DNA of 64,000 nt from Nocardioides jejuensis (lineage in GTDB: Bacteria > Actinomycetota > Actinomycetes > Propionibacteriales > Nocardioidaceae): NCBI RefSeq assembly GCF_004337475.1, contig NZ_SJZJ01000003.1, positions 124,001-188,000 on the forward strand, in the 5' to 3' direction. Shown here in pieces: positions 42,656 to 51,109 of this stretch. The notes beneath the pieces are model-generated. The model was not told the origin of the DNA and made no database searches. It saw only the letters and a program-made list of their open reading frames with translations. Both the position numbers and the translations under genes were made by a program. How positions within the stretch are numbered: position 1 is the stretch's first letter; each line of letters starts with the position of its first letter.

Positions 42656-42892
42656 ATGGCGAAGCCTGTTATTCGCAAGCCGAAGAAGAAGGCGAACCCG
42701 CTCAAGGCAGCGGGTGTCACCAAGGTCGACTACAAGGACACCGCTCTTCTCCGCAAGTTCATCTCCGACCGCGGCAAGATCCGCGCTCGTCGTGTCACCG
42801 GCGTCTCCGTCCAGGAGCAGCGTGACATCGCGATCGCGATCAAGAACGCGCGCGAGATGGCGCTCCTGCCCTACACGTCCACCGGTCGCTGA
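42656..42892 (+). CDS. rpsR: 30S ribosomal protein S18
   Basis: A 78-aa ribosomal protein. It has the basic N-terminus [18 protein letters not shown] and the S18 core [51 protein letters not shown]. There is no Cys4 zinc motif, so it is the zinc-independent (C-minus) form, an alternative to the zinc-binding S18 of many actinobacteria. AAGGGAAGCACC precedes the ATG. Confidence 0.96.
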   Translation: MAKPVIRKPKKKANPLKAAGVTKVDYKDTALLRKFISDRGKIRARRVTGVSVQEQRDIAIAIKNAREMALLPYTSTGR

Positions 42893-42908
42893 GAAAGGGG
42901 ACTTTGAA

Positions 42909-43358
42909 ATGGCGAAGATCATCCTGACCCAGGAAGTCACCGGTCTCGGTTCCGCTGGCGACGTCGTCGAGGTGCGTGGCGGTTACGCCCGCAACTTCCT
43001 CCTCCCGCAGGGCTTCGCGATCGCGTGGACGCGCGGCGCGGAGAAGACCGTCGAGTCGATCAAGGCTGCCCGCCTCGCGCGCGCCGCCCGCGACCTCGGT
43101 CACGCCACGGAGATCAAGGGCAAGCTCGAGGGTTCGGCCGCGACCGTCAAGGTCAAGGCTGGCGCCGAGGGTCGCCTGTTCGGTGCTGTCACCGTTGCCG
43201 AGATCGCGACCGCCCTCGAGGCCGTCGCGGGCGAGGCCATCGACAAGCGCACGATCGCGGTCAAGACCACGGTCAAGTCGCTCGGTGCGCACACCGTGAC
43301 CGTCAAGCTGCACGACGAGATCGTGGCCACCGCCACCGTCAACGTCGTCGCTGCCTGA
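42909..43358 (+). CDS. rplI: 50S ribosomal protein L9
   Basis: A 149-aa 50S protein bridging domains of 23S rRNA. The N-terminal domain [35 protein letters not shown] is canonical. A connecting helix ([25 protein letters not shown]) and the C-terminal domain ([41 protein letters not shown]) follow. It is the last gene of the rpsF operon, 16 bp after rpsR, and ends before a strong terminator. Confidence 0.97.
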   Translation: MAKIILTQEVTGLGSAGDVVEVRGGYARNFLLPQGFAIAWTRGAEKTVESIKAARLARAARDLGHATEIKGKLEGSAATVKVKAGAEGRLFGAVTVAEIATALEAVAGEAIDKRTIAVKTTVKSLGAHTVTVKLHDEIVATATVNVVAA

Positions 43359-43373
43359 CACGTCTGACACAGG

Positions 43374-43407
43374 AAGGCCCCGGTCCGCTTCGGCGGGCCG
43401 GGGCCTT
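43374..43407 (+). terminator. Rho-independent terminator of the rpsF-rplI operon
   Basis: AAGGCCCCGG (43374-43383) pairs with CCGGGGCCTT (43398-43407), with inner CCG/CGG pairing toward the loop, followed by TTCG. It lies 15 bp after the rplI stop. Confidence 0.88.
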
Positions 43408-43456
43408 TCGCATGCGCGGGAGCGCGGGGCGCGGGGGCGCGGGGGCTCGGGGGCGC

Positions 43457-43528
43457 GCCAAACTGTCAGACTGACACTTTGGCTAGCCGTGACAGTTCCG
43501 AACTGTCACCTCAAGCGAAACTGTCACG
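43457..43528. repeat. AACTGTCA palindrome cluster between rplI and a membrane-protein gene
   Basis: GCCAAACTGTCAG (43457-43469) pairs with CTGACACTTTGGC (43471-43483) with one mismatch. GTGACAGTT (43489-43497) pairs with AACTGTCAC (43501-43509). A further AAACTGTCACG lies at 43518-43528. Five AACTGTCA-like units in 72 bp, the last overlapping the 3' end of the convergent gene, could be a terminator array or regulator site. Confidence 0.65.
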
Positions 43529-44126
43529 ACGTCCGACGTACGACGGCCCACGCGCGGCCGGAGTGATAGAAGCTGAACACCATCGTGCCGACGGCCCCCA
43601 TCAACCCGAGGACGGCGAGCAGTCCCTCGAGCTGGGTGATCTTGCCGCCGTAGACGAGGACCGGCAGGAGGGCTGCGCCGGCGTTCATGCCCGCGAGGTA
43701 CTTCCACCAGAACGAGGCTCCCGGCTCGGGTCGGGAGAGACCGGCGAGCGCGAGGCAGTAGAGGACGAGCCAGGCCAGGGCGGGCAGCGACACCGCCCAC
43801 AGGAGGGCGGGGTCGGCACCCGGGCCGCGGATCTCGTCGCGCCACGCAGGCACCCAGAGGGCGGCCGACACGAGCATCGCCACGAGCGCCGACCCGAGCA
43901 TCAGCCGGAAGCTGGGCAGCTTGCGCGCGAACGCCCAGGTGCCGATGGCGATCAGCAGCCAGCCGGCCCAGTCCGGCAGGTAGTCCCAGCCGTGGAGCGT
44001 GACGTCACCGGACTTCGTCGTCGACGTGACGCCCGGGCTCAACAGGTAGATGACCAGGCCGAGACCGATCAGGACCATCGGGCGGACGGTCGGGGTGGCG
44101 GCATCGGCTGCGGGGGTGCTGGTCAC
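43524..44126 (-). CDS. Hypothetical integral membrane protein (200 aa)
   Basis: A membrane protein with about six hydrophobic helices (PMVLIGLGLVIYLLSPG, WLLIAIGTWAFARKL, LMLGSALVAMLVSAALWVP, AVSLPALAWLVLYCLALAGL, GLLAVLGLMGAVGTMVFSFY). No known family assigned. The GTG start at 44126 overlaps the MATE gene stop by four bases (GTGA), so it is translationally coupled to the efflux gene. Function unknown. Confidence 0.78.
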   Translation of the reverse strand: MTSTPAADAATPTVRPMVLIGLGLVIYLLSPGVTSTTKSGDVTLHGWDYLPDWAGWLLIAIGTWAFARKLPSFRLMLGSALVAMLVSAALWVPAWRDEIRGPGADPALLWAVSLPALAWLVLYCLALAGLSRPEPGASFWWKYLAGMNAGAALLPVLVYGGKITQLEGLLAVLGLMGAVGTMVFSFYHSGRAWAVVRRTS

Positions 44127-45460
44127 CGCGTCAGCGTAGTGCCGGTCCTCATCCAGCGGGTGCCGTGTGCCCGATGCAGGAGTACGCCGGCGCGCGCGGC
44201 CATGAAGCCGAAGCCGAACGCCACCCACAGCCAGGTCAGGGTTGGCGCGAGCAGGGCCAGCGGGGCGTAGACGACCAGCACGAGAGTGCCGGCGTACGCG
44301 AGGTAGCGGCCGTCGCCAGCCCCGATCAGCACACCGTCGAGCACGAAGACGACCCCCGCGAGAGGCTGGGCCAGCGCCGCCACGAGCAGGACGGGAAGCA
44401 GCAGGTCGTCGACGCCGCGGTCACTGGTGAAGAGGTGCCCGAGCCATGGTGCAGAGGCCGCGAGCAGGAGTCCGGTGACGACGCCGGCGGCGACGCCCCA
44501 CTGGAGCATTCGCGTGGTCAGGCGTCGCGTGGCTGCGATGTCGCCGCTGCCGAGTGCGCGGCCCGTGATCGCCTGGGCGGCGATGGCGATCGCGTCGAGC
44601 GCATAGGCCAGGAAGCCCCAGACCGCCATCGCGACCTGGTGCGCGGCGAGCCCGCGATCGGCCCCGCCGTCTGCGGCGGGCAGTGCGGCGACGGCGTACA
44701 CGGTGAGGAGGATGGCCGCGCGCAGGGTGAGCGTCCGCACCACCAGCGGTACGCCGGCGCGGCCGGCCGCGAGCACCCCGCCGAGGTCCGGGGCGAGCGC
44801 CACCCCGTGACGTCGCGCCGCCCGCGCGACCACCGCGACCAGCAGGCCCGCGGTGGCGAGCTGGGCAAGCGCCGAGCCGAGGGCCGAGCCGGGGAGGCCG
44901 AGCCCGTCCATGGGGCCGAGGCCGTAGACGAGCAGCAGGTTCAGGACGATGTTGAGGACGTTGCCGCCGACCGCCGCGACGAGCGGTGTCCGGGTGTCCT
45001 GGAGCCCGCGGAGCACGCCGGTCGCGGCCAGCATCAGGAGGAGAGGCGTGGTGCCCGCCAGGGCGATCCGCAGGTAGGTGGTGGCTGGTGCCGCGACGGT
45101 CTGGCTGGCTCCGAGCAGGTGCACGAGGTCGGGCGCCAGGACCCCGGCGACTGCCGAGACGGGGATGCCGATCGCCACCGCCAGCCAGAGTCCGTCGACG
45201 CCGTGGGCGAGGGCGCCCCGGGTGTCGCCGGCGCCGAGCTGACGAGCCACCGAGGAGGTCGTGCCGTACGCGAGGAAGATGCAGAGGCCGACGAGGGTGG
45301 TCATCAGCGCACCGGCGACGCCGGCCGCGGCGAGCTGGGTGGTGCCGAGGTGACCGACGATCGCGGCGTCCGCGAGGACGAAGAGCGGCTCCGCCACCAA
45401 CGCGAGGAACGCCGGCCAGGCCAGCCGCAGGATGGCGCGGTCCTCGGGGCGTCGGGTCAC
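44123..45460 (-). CDS. MATE-family efflux transporter (DinF-like)
   Basis: A 445-aa inner-membrane antiporter with twelve predicted helices. Family features are AILRLAWPAFLALVAEPLFVLADAAIVGHLGTTQLAA in the first half, and AHQVAMAVWGFLAYALDAIAIAAQAITGRALGSGD in the second. It is the DinF subgroup of the MATE family, exporting cationic drugs or metabolites by Na+ or H+ antiport. It lies between rplI and dnaB, where a MATE gene also occurs in Streptomyces. The ATG at 45460 faces the DnaA-box-like region upstream of dnaB. Confidence 0.92.
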   Translation of the reverse strand: MTRRPEDRAILRLAWPAFLALVAEPLFVLADAAIVGHLGTTQLAAAGVAGALMTTLVGLCIFLAYGTTSSVARQLGAGDTRGALAHGVDGLWLAVAIGIPVSAVAGVLAPDLVHLLGASQTVAAPATTYLRIALAGTTPLLLMLAATGVLRGLQDTRTPLVAAVGGNVLNIVLNLLLVYGLGPMDGLGLPGSALGSALAQLATAGLLVAVVARAARRHGVALAPDLGGVLAAGRAGVPLVVRTLTLRAAILLTVYAVAALPAADGGADRGLAAHQVAMAVWGFLAYALDAIAIAAQAITGRALGSGDIAATRRLTTRMLQWGVAAGVVTGLLLAASAPWLGHLFTSDRGVDDLLLPVLLVAALAQPLAGVVFVLDGVLIGAGDGRYLAYAGTLVLVVYAPLALLAPTLTWLWVAFGFGFMAARAGVLLHRAHGTRWMRTGTTLTR

Positions 45461-45815
45461 GGGTGCACGCTATCCGTGCAGGTCAGGCCGCAGCCCGGTG
45501 CCAGGGCGGTGGACAAGCTGTGCATACCCGCGGGTCACTTACCGATTGTCGACAAACCAACAAGGCGCTTGACGGGTGTCATGACCTATCCGACGCGCCG
45601 TGAACTGTTTTTTCTCCACAGGTGTGGAAATACGTTTGCGCAGGTCAGGTGCCACATACCGAGGGTCTGTGAATGCTTTTCCACAGGGTTCTCCGCAGCT
45701 GATGCACATTCCACGGGCGTGTCCTCCACGGAATACCCCAGTTGTCCACATGCCCTGTGGATAACCATGGGTCACATTGTTGGGTTCTATCGGGCGTAGC
45801 GCCTACCGTCAGCCC
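45461..45815. promoter_or_regulatory. AT-rich dnaB upstream region with a cluster of DnaA-box-like 9-mers
   Basis: No gene is seen in this 355-bp gap between divergent MATE and dnaB genes. It holds exact TTGTCCACA (45742-45750) and TGTGGATAA (45756-45764, inverted TTATCCACA). Near matches are TTTTCCACA (45677-45685), TTCTCCACA (45612-45620), TGTGGAAAT (45623-45631), GGTGGACAA (45508-45516) and the palindrome TTGTCGACAA (45546-45555). TTGTCCACA is the preferred DnaA box in actinobacteria. DnaA-dependent control of dnaB or DnaA titration is inferred. Confidence 0.65.
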
Positions 45816-47240
45816 ATGAGCGTGACCGAGTTCGACAGCGTCCCGCCGGCCCCCGAGCCCTCTGACGACGGCTGGGGCGACGGCCCCGCGGCGTACGAGC
45901 CGGGTGAGGCGCCGCGTCGCGTCGGCGACCGCACGCCGCCGCAGGACAACGCGGCCGAGCAGTCCGTGCTCGGCTCGATGCTGCTCTCCAAGGACGCGGT
46001 CGCCGAGGTCGGCGAGATCCTGCGCGGCGTCGACTTCTACCGTCCGGCGCACGAGGTCATCTACGACGCGATCATCGACCTGTCGCTGAGCCGCGGCGAG
46101 CCCGCCGACCCGATCACCGTCGCCAACGAGCTCGGTCGTCGCGGCGAGCTGGAGCGGGTCGGCGGCGCGCCGTACCTGCACACGCTGTCGGCCAACGTGC
46201 CGATCGCGGCCAACGCGATGTACTACGCGGAGATCGTCAAGGAGAAGGCGATCCTCCGGCGCATGGTCACCGCCGGCACCAAGATCGTCCAGCTCGGCTA
46301 CGCCGGTGAGGGCGAGATCGCCGGCCTCGTCGACCAGGCCCAGGCCGAGGTCTACGGCCTGGCCGACGGCAGCCGCAAGGAGGACTACGTCCCGCTCTCC
46401 GACGTCATGGAGGGCGTGCTCGACGAGATCGAGGCGATCGGCAACCGTGAGGCCGGCGTCTACGGCGTGCCGACCGGCTTCGCCGAGTTCGACGAGCTGA
46501 CCAACGGCCTGCACGCGGGCCAGATGATCATCGTCGCGGCCCGACCAGCGATGGGTAAGTCGACGCTCGCCCTCGACTTCTGCCGCGCCGCCTCGATCCA
46601 CAACAACCTGACCAGCTGCTTCTTCAGCCTCGAGATGAACCGCTCGGAGATCACCATGCGTCTCCTGAGCGCCGAGGCGAAGGTGCCGCTCAACCACATC
46701 CGCACCGGTCAGATGACCGACGACGACTGGGCCAAGATCGCCCGCAAGATGGGCGAGGTCTCCTCCGCGCCGTTCTTCATCGACGACTCGCCCAACATGA
46801 CGATGATGGAGATCCGCGCCAAGGCGCGCCGCCTCAAGCAGAAGCACGACCTCAAGCTCATCGTGATCGACTACATGCAGCTCATGAGCTCCGGCAAGAA
46901 GGTCGAGTCTCGTCAGCTCGAGGTCTCGGAGTTCTCGCGAAACATCAAGCTCCTCGCCAAGGAGCTCGAGGTCCCGATCATCGCGCTCTCGCAGCTCAAC
47001 CGTGGTCCCGAGCAGCGTGCCGACAAGCGCCCCGCGGTCTCCGACCTGCGTGAGTCCGGTTCGCTCGAGCAGGACGCCGACATGGTCGTCCTGCTCCACC
47101 GCGACGACGTCTACGAGCGCGAGTCGACCCGTCCCGGCGAGGCCGACATCATCATCGCCAAGCACCGTAACGGTCCGACCCGCGACATCGTCGTGGCCTT
47201 CCAGGGCCACTACTCGCGGTTCGTCGACATGCAGCGCTGA
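45816..47240 (+). CDS. dnaB: Replicative DNA helicase DnaB
   Basis: A 474-aa hexameric replication-fork helicase. The N-terminal domain starts near residue 40 (RTPPQDNAAEQSVLGSMLLSKDAV). The RecA-like C-terminal domain carries Walker A ARPAMGKST (242-250, Lys248), the SLEMNRSEI segment, Walker B LIVIDYMQLM, then SQLNRGPEQR and DLRESGSLEQDADMVVLLHRDD. There is no intein, unlike some mycobacterial DnaB. ATG 45816 gives the short acidic actinobacterial extension. It is the last gene of the conserved oriC-proximal block. Confidence 0.97.
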   Translation: MSVTEFDSVPPAPEPSDDGWGDGPAAYEPGEAPRRVGDRTPPQDNAAEQSVLGSMLLSKDAVAEVGEILRGVDFYRPAHEVIYDAIIDLSLSRGEPADPITVANELGRRGELERVGGAPYLHTLSANVPIAANAMYYAEIVKEKAILRRMVTAGTKIVQLGYAGEGEIAGLVDQAQAEVYGLADGSRKEDYVPLSDVMEGVLDEIEAIGNREAGVYGVPTGFAEFDELTNGLHAGQMIIVAARPAMGKSTLALDFCRAASIHNNLTSCFFSLEMNRSEITMRLLSAEAKVPLNHIRTGQMTDDDWAKIARKMGEVSSAPFFIDDSPNMTMMEIRAKARRLKQKHDLKLIVIDYMQLMSSGKKVESRQLEVSEFSRNIKLLAKELEVPIIALSQLNRGPEQRADKRPAVSDLRESGSLEQDADMVVLLHRDDVYERESTRPGEADIIIAKHRNGPTRDIVVAFQGHYSRFVDMQR

Positions 47241-47317
47241 TCTGTCGCATGCTGTGTCACTGCGACGACATGGGCCGTCATCGGATTGTGTATGACGTCC
47301 GTGAAAGTTGACAGTAC

Positions 47318-47350
47318 GAAGGGGCCGAACCTGTTGGGTTAGGCCCCTTC
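47318..47350. terminator. Hairpin terminator downstream of dnaB
   Basis: GAAGGGGCC (47318-47326) pairs with GGCCCCTTC (47342-47350) with a 15-base loop containing an AACC/GGTT extension; the right arm ends TTCTGT. It is the likely terminator for dnaB and marks the edge between the conserved block and the accessory region. Confidence 0.8.
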
Positions 47351-47614
47351 TGTCGTTGGGCGGGTGCTGCTTGGGTTCCTGTTCCGAGGATTGACAAGTT
47401 CGGCGGCCGCGCCGCATTCGTCAACCCCTGTCCCCCCACAGGCTCGCCAATGTTCTCTGCATCTCGACATCGGCTGCCGACGCCTGATTGGTGCGAATCG
47501 GGCCCCGCGTCGCGACGGGTGGGTGGACGGAAGTCCTCGATGTGAGCAGTGTCGACATCGAGTCGTTGCCAGTGCGATAGTCGGCGCAGTACGCACTCTC
47601 TGCCGGAGGTTCTG
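47351..47614. other. Non-coding gap before the aquaporin gene
   Basis: The gene-free stretch from 47241 to 47614 totals 374 bp. Beyond the terminator at 47318-47350 I see no RNA gene or attachment site. An inverted repeat CTCGATGT (47536-47543) / ACATCGAG (47555-47562) lies about 55 bp upstream of the aquaporin start and could be an operator. Confidence 0.5.
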
Positions 47615-48250
47615 ATGGCTCGCAACGCCAAGTATTTCGTCGAGTTGATAGGGACGTTCCTGTTCGTTCTGGTGATTGTGTCCGCGGTGCGTTCGGGGTC
47701 GGCGTTGGCGCCGTTCGCGATTGGTGCCGCGCTCATGGTCAACGTGTACGCAGGTGGCCACGTGTCCGGTGGGCATTACAACCCGGCCGTTTCGTTGGCA
47801 GTGTTCGTACGAGGACGGCTCGCCGCACGCGACCTGGTGCCGTACTGGGCTGCGCAGTTCGCTGGCGCAGCCCTCGCTGCGGGTGTCGCACATGTCTTCT
47901 ACGGCTACCCGAAGGCTGGGCCGGCCTTCGAAGGCCACGATCTGTGGGCTGCGTTCCTGGCCGAGGCCATCTTCACGTTCGCGCTCTGCTGGGTCGTGCT
48001 GAACGTGGCCACGGCTCGCGCGAACGACGGCAACAGTTTCTACGGCCTTGCGATTGGTTTCGCGGTAGCCACTGGCGCCGTCGCGGTCGGTCCGGTTTCT
48101 GGTGGAGTTTTCAACCCTGCCGTTGGTTTGGGTGTGACGATTGCGCACCTGTCGGCCTGGGGAAACCTCTGGGTCTATGTCGTTGCGTGTCTGCTTGGCG
48201 GGGCGGTTGCTGGTGGCTTGTTCAAGGCGCTGAACCCGACGGACGCGTAG
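47615..48250 (+). CDS. Small MIP-family channel (aquaporin-like) with atypical second NPA motif
   Basis: A 211-aa membrane channel with six hydrophobic helices and two half-helices. The first NPA is HYNPAVSLAV (Asn56-Ala58), the second VFNPAVGLGV (Asn167-Ala169). The arginine that follows the second NPA in nearly all aquaporins and glycerol channels is replaced by Val170, so the aromatic/arginine filter is altered and selectivity cannot be assumed. ATG 47615 follows GGAGG. Its DNA is less GC-rich in third positions than neighbours (more TTG, GGT, GTT codons), suggesting later acquisition. Confidence 0.85.
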   Translation: MARNAKYFVELIGTFLFVLVIVSAVRSGSALAPFAIGAALMVNVYAGGHVSGGHYNPAVSLAVFVRGRLAARDLVPYWAAQFAGAALAAGVAHVFYGYPKAGPAFEGHDLWAAFLAEAIFTFALCWVVLNVATARANDGNSFYGLAIGFAVATGAVAVGPVSGGVFNPAVGLGVTIAHLSAWGNLWVYVVACLLGGAVAGGLFKALNPTDA

Positions 48251-48329
48251 CGGATTCATCGACTCCGCGGCACGAACCCAGCGCCGCCCTGAGCAAAGCC
48301 CTCGTCGCTGGTGCAGGTCGGCGTGGTCT

Positions 48330-49493
48330 TCATTCGGGAGCGGGCTTGGTCCGATTGAGGAGCCACCAGATGACCACGAGGTCCGAGGTGTGTTCCGGGT
48401 CGAGACCAGTCACTTCCGTGAATCGGGTGAGGCGGTACCGAACCGTGTTGCGGTGCACCATGAGGGCACGAGCGCATTCCTCGACACGACGGTCGTACCG
48501 CAGGTAGGCCCCGACGGTGGCCAGGATTTCCTCGGCCGCGCGGCCTTGTGCGCGCAGCGGCTGGAGGTGGCGGTCGTCGAGGAGCGCGGCTGCGTCGTCT
48601 GCGGCGGTGGCCAACAAGGGCAGGGCCCCGAGGTCGCCGAGCCCGTGGATGCCGTTGAGGTCGAACGTCTCGGCAATCTGGAGCGCGCGGAGTGCTTCGT
48701 CGTACGACGTCCCCACCTCATTGAGTGGCCGGGGTTGGCTGATGCCCACGGAGGCCTCCGCGGTGGGCGATGGTGGCGATTGCGGCAGCAGCGCAACGTG
48801 CGTGCCGTCAACGACAGCGTCAACGACCGGGAGTTTCGATGTTCCACCCTGAACCCGCAGCCGCGACCTGAGGTCGGAAAGGGTCCGTGCGTCACCCCAG
48901 CGGACACACGCAACCACGTAGGGCGTGTCGAGGTCGAGACGAAGTCGGGGTGCCATGGTCCGCAGTTCCAACTGCGGCATCGTCCCAGCGAGCAAGCGGC
49001 GCATGAAGTCAGCGGTGCTGGATGCCTGAGCGAGCGCCCGCTCCTGATGGACCTCGTAGATGACCGCTGCATGCTCCGTCGCCCACTGCCATGCGAAGTC
49101 CTGCGCTTGCGCGATGTCGTCCGCCGAGACGCCGAATTCGTTCGCCCGGTCACGGGCCACTTCCATGAGCCGGCGTGCCCCCACCTGGAGTCTGTGGGCG
49201 ACCAGTTCCAGGGGGATGCCCTGGGCTCCCCACTCCGTCACGAGCAACCGCAGGTCGTCGAGGCTCGTGGTGTAGGTCGGGTCCGTGAGGCTGTGGAAGG
49301 CCATCTGCAGCACGGCTGCGGTGTTTTCCTCGAACGCGTCGGAGACGACGGTGCCGTAGTCCGCTGCCGCGGCGCGGTACTGCTCGGTCAGTTCAGTGGC
49401 GTACCCCCTCAGATCGTTCGCGATGGCAGCCATCAGGGCCATCGCCGGTCCGCCCACAGCCGGGGCGGGTGTCGGGTTCACGTCGGGTTCCAC
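48330..49493 (-). CDS. PucR/CdaR-type transcriptional regulator
   Basis: A 387-aa regulator. The N-terminal helical sensor region has IPLELVAHRLQVGARRLMEVAR. A GGDEF-like central segment follows (TPYVVACVRWGD; SYDEALRALQIAETF), and the C-terminal HTH_30 reads VEECARALMVHRNTVRYRLTRF. The start is probably GTG at 49493. It is divergent from the Baeyer-Villiger-type monooxygenase across 134 bp that carry two CATATTCC direct repeats, so it is the obvious candidate regulator of that operon. The effector is unknown. Confidence 0.87.
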   Translation of the reverse strand: MEPDVNPTPAPAVGGPAMALMAAIANDLRGYATELTEQYRAAAADYGTVVSDAFEENTAAVLQMAFHSLTDPTYTTSLDDLRLLVTEWGAQGIPLELVAHRLQVGARRLMEVARDRANEFGVSADDIAQAQDFAWQWATEHAAVIYEVHQERALAQASSTADFMRRLLAGTMPQLELRTMAPRLRLDLDTPYVVACVRWGDARTLSDLRSRLRVQGGTSKLPVVDAVVDGTHVALLPQSPPSPTAEASVGISQPRPLNEVGTSYDEALRALQIAETFDLNGIHGLGDLGALPLLATAADDAAALLDDRHLQPLRAQGRAAEEILATVGAYLRYDRRVEECARALMVHRNTVRYRLTRFTEVTGLDPEHTSDLVVIWWLLNRTKPAPE

Positions 49494-49529
49494 GGTTCGA
49501 CTTTATGCGTCTGCACAGTTTCAGCGATG

Positions 49530-49555
49530 CATATTCCGTCCATCGCCCATATTCC
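49530..49555. promoter_or_regulatory. CATATTCC direct repeats in the PucR/monooxygenase divergent region
   Basis: CATATTCC occurs at 49530-49537 and 49548-49555, 18 bp apart, in a locally AT-rich stretch between the divergent genes. It is a possible binding site for the PucR-type protein. Function is inferred from position only. Confidence 0.4.
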
Positions 49556-49627
49556 ATGCTCCAGTTTGGTCGGACGCTAGAGCGTGAAGAGGCCGCACGG
49601 GCGTCAAAGGCACAACAAGGAGCAGCA

Positions 49628-51109
49628 GTGGGTGCGAAGCAGTCCCGGGTCATCATCGTCGGGTCAGGGTTCGCCGGCCTTGGTGCGGCCTACGAACTCC
49701 GCGAAGCAGGATGTGAGGTCACCGTCCTGGAGCGGGCCTCCGACGTCGGCGGCGTCTGGCGCGACAACACCTACCCGGGCGCTGCCTGTGACGTGGAGAG
49801 CGCCATCTACTCGTTCTCCTTCGCGCCCAACCCCAACTGGTCGTCCCAGTTCGCCAAGCAGGCCGAGATCCACGAGTATCTCCGCAACGTCGCCCGCGAC
49901 ACCGGCCTGATGCCGCACATCCGCCTCAACTCCACCGTCGAGCGCGCCGACTGGGACAACGACCGCGCCGTGTGGACCGTCCGGGCCGGCACCGACACCT
50001 ACGAGGGTGAGCACCTCATCCTCGCCACCGGTGCCCTGGCCGACCCGAAGATGCCGAACCTGCCAGGCATCGACAAGTTCACGGGCGAGGCGTTCCATTC
50101 CGCCCGCTGGAACCACGATGTCGACCTGACAGGCAAGCGAGTCGCGGTTATCGGCACCGGCGCGTCCGCCATCCAGTTCGTCCCTGCCATCCAGCCCCAG
50201 GTTGGCCACGTCACGGTCTTCCAGCGCACTGCCCCCTGGGTGATGCCTAAGCACGACCACCCCATCACTGAGCGTGAGCAGGACCGATTCGCCAAGCGCC
50301 CCTTCACGCAGAAGTTCGCACGGACGCGCATCTACCTGCAGCGTGAACTCCTCGTCACTGCGTTCCGCTACCCGGTCCTCATGAAGGCGGCCGAGCGGGC
50401 TTCGAAGAAGCACCTCGCCTCACAGGTCTCCGACCCGGCCCTGCGCGCCACCCTGACCCCTGACTACCGGCTGGGCTGTAAGCGCATCCTGCTGTCCAAC
50501 GACTACTGGGCCAGCCTCGACAACCCGAACGTCAGCGTCATCAACGGAGGCGTCAAGCAGGTCACGAAGACCGGCGTCATCGACGCTGCCGGCGTGCAGC
50601 ACGACGTCGACGTCATCATCTACGGCACCGGCTTCGACACCTCCCGCCTGCCCCTGACCGACCGCGTCCACGGCCCGTCCGGCACAACACTCTCCGAGCA
50701 CTGGGGCGACAGCCAGCAGGCCTTCCTCGGCACCTCGGTTGCCGGGTTCCCGAACCTTTTCCTCATGCACGGACCGAACATCGGACTCGGGCACAACTCG
50801 GTCATCCCGATGTTCGAGGCGCAAGTTAACTACGTCCGCAAGGCCATCAGCCACGCTGACAAGGCCAACGCCGCAACCATCGAGCCGACCGCCGTCGCGC
50901 AGGCGGCCTTCGTCAGCAAGGTCGACCGGCTCACCGACGGCTCCGTCTGGACCTCCGGCGGCTGCGACTCCTGGTACCTCGACTCGACCGGCCGGAACAG
51001 CAACCTCTGGCCAGGCACCACCATCAGTTTCCGCAACGCCACCTCGCGTTTCGACGCCTCCAAGCACACTCTCGGCACCGTCGAGGCGGCGAAGGTCGCG
51101 GCCTCGTGA
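49628..51109 (+). CDS. Flavoprotein monooxygenase, Baeyer-Villiger type
   Basis: A 493-aa FAD/NADPH class B monooxygenase. The FAD Rossmann motif GSGFAGLGA is at 12-20. The BVMO fingerprint F-x-G-x3-H-x3-W reads FTGEAFHSARW at 151-161, ending in Asn rather than Pro/Asp. The NADPH motif VIGTGASAIQ is near 176. It would insert oxygen next to a ketone to give an ester or lactone. GTG 49628 follows AAGGAG with correct spacing. The alpha/beta hydrolase gene begins within its stop codon, consistent with a ketone-to-lactone-to-hydroxyacid pair. The substrate is unknown. Confidence 0.88.
   Translation: MGAKQSRVIIVGSGFAGLGAAYELREAGCEVTVLERASDVGGVWRDNTYPGAACDVESAIYSFSFAPNPNWSSQFAKQAEIHEYLRNVARDTGLMPHIRLNSTVERADWDNDRAVWTVRAGTDTYEGEHLILATGALADPKMPNLPGIDKFTGEAFHSARWNHDVDLTGKRVAVIGTGASAIQFVPAIQPQVGHVTVFQRTAPWVMPKHDHPITEREQDRFAKRPFTQKFARTRIYLQRELLVTAFRYPVLMKAAERASKKHLASQVSDPALRATLTPDYRLGCKRILLSNDYWASLDNPNVSVINGGVKQVTKTGVIDAAGVQHDVDVIIYGTGFDTSRLPLTDRVHGPSGTTLSEHWGDSQQAFLGTSVAGFPNLFLMHGPNIGLGHNSVIPMFEAQVNYVRKAISHADKANAATIEPTAVAQAAFVSKVDRLTDGSVWTSGGCDSWYLDSTGRNSNLWPGTTISFRNATSRFDASKHTLGTVEAAKVAAS

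Noticed and set aside
45461..45815. The chromosomal origin oriC
   Set aside because: DnaA-box-like sites are present, but dnaA, dnaN, rpmH and gidB are not adjacent, the gap is only 355 bp, and few boxes are exact. Kept as a dnaB control or DnaA-titration region.
45816..47240. Intein within dnaB
   Set aside because: The helicase motifs are contiguous and the protein is 474 aa; no intein blocks are present.
47241..47614. tRNA or integrase attachment site at the edge of the accessory region
   Set aside because: No cloverleaf-like sequence, no direct repeat that recurs downstream within the window, and no integrase or transposase gene was seen, so transfer by a known element cannot be claimed.
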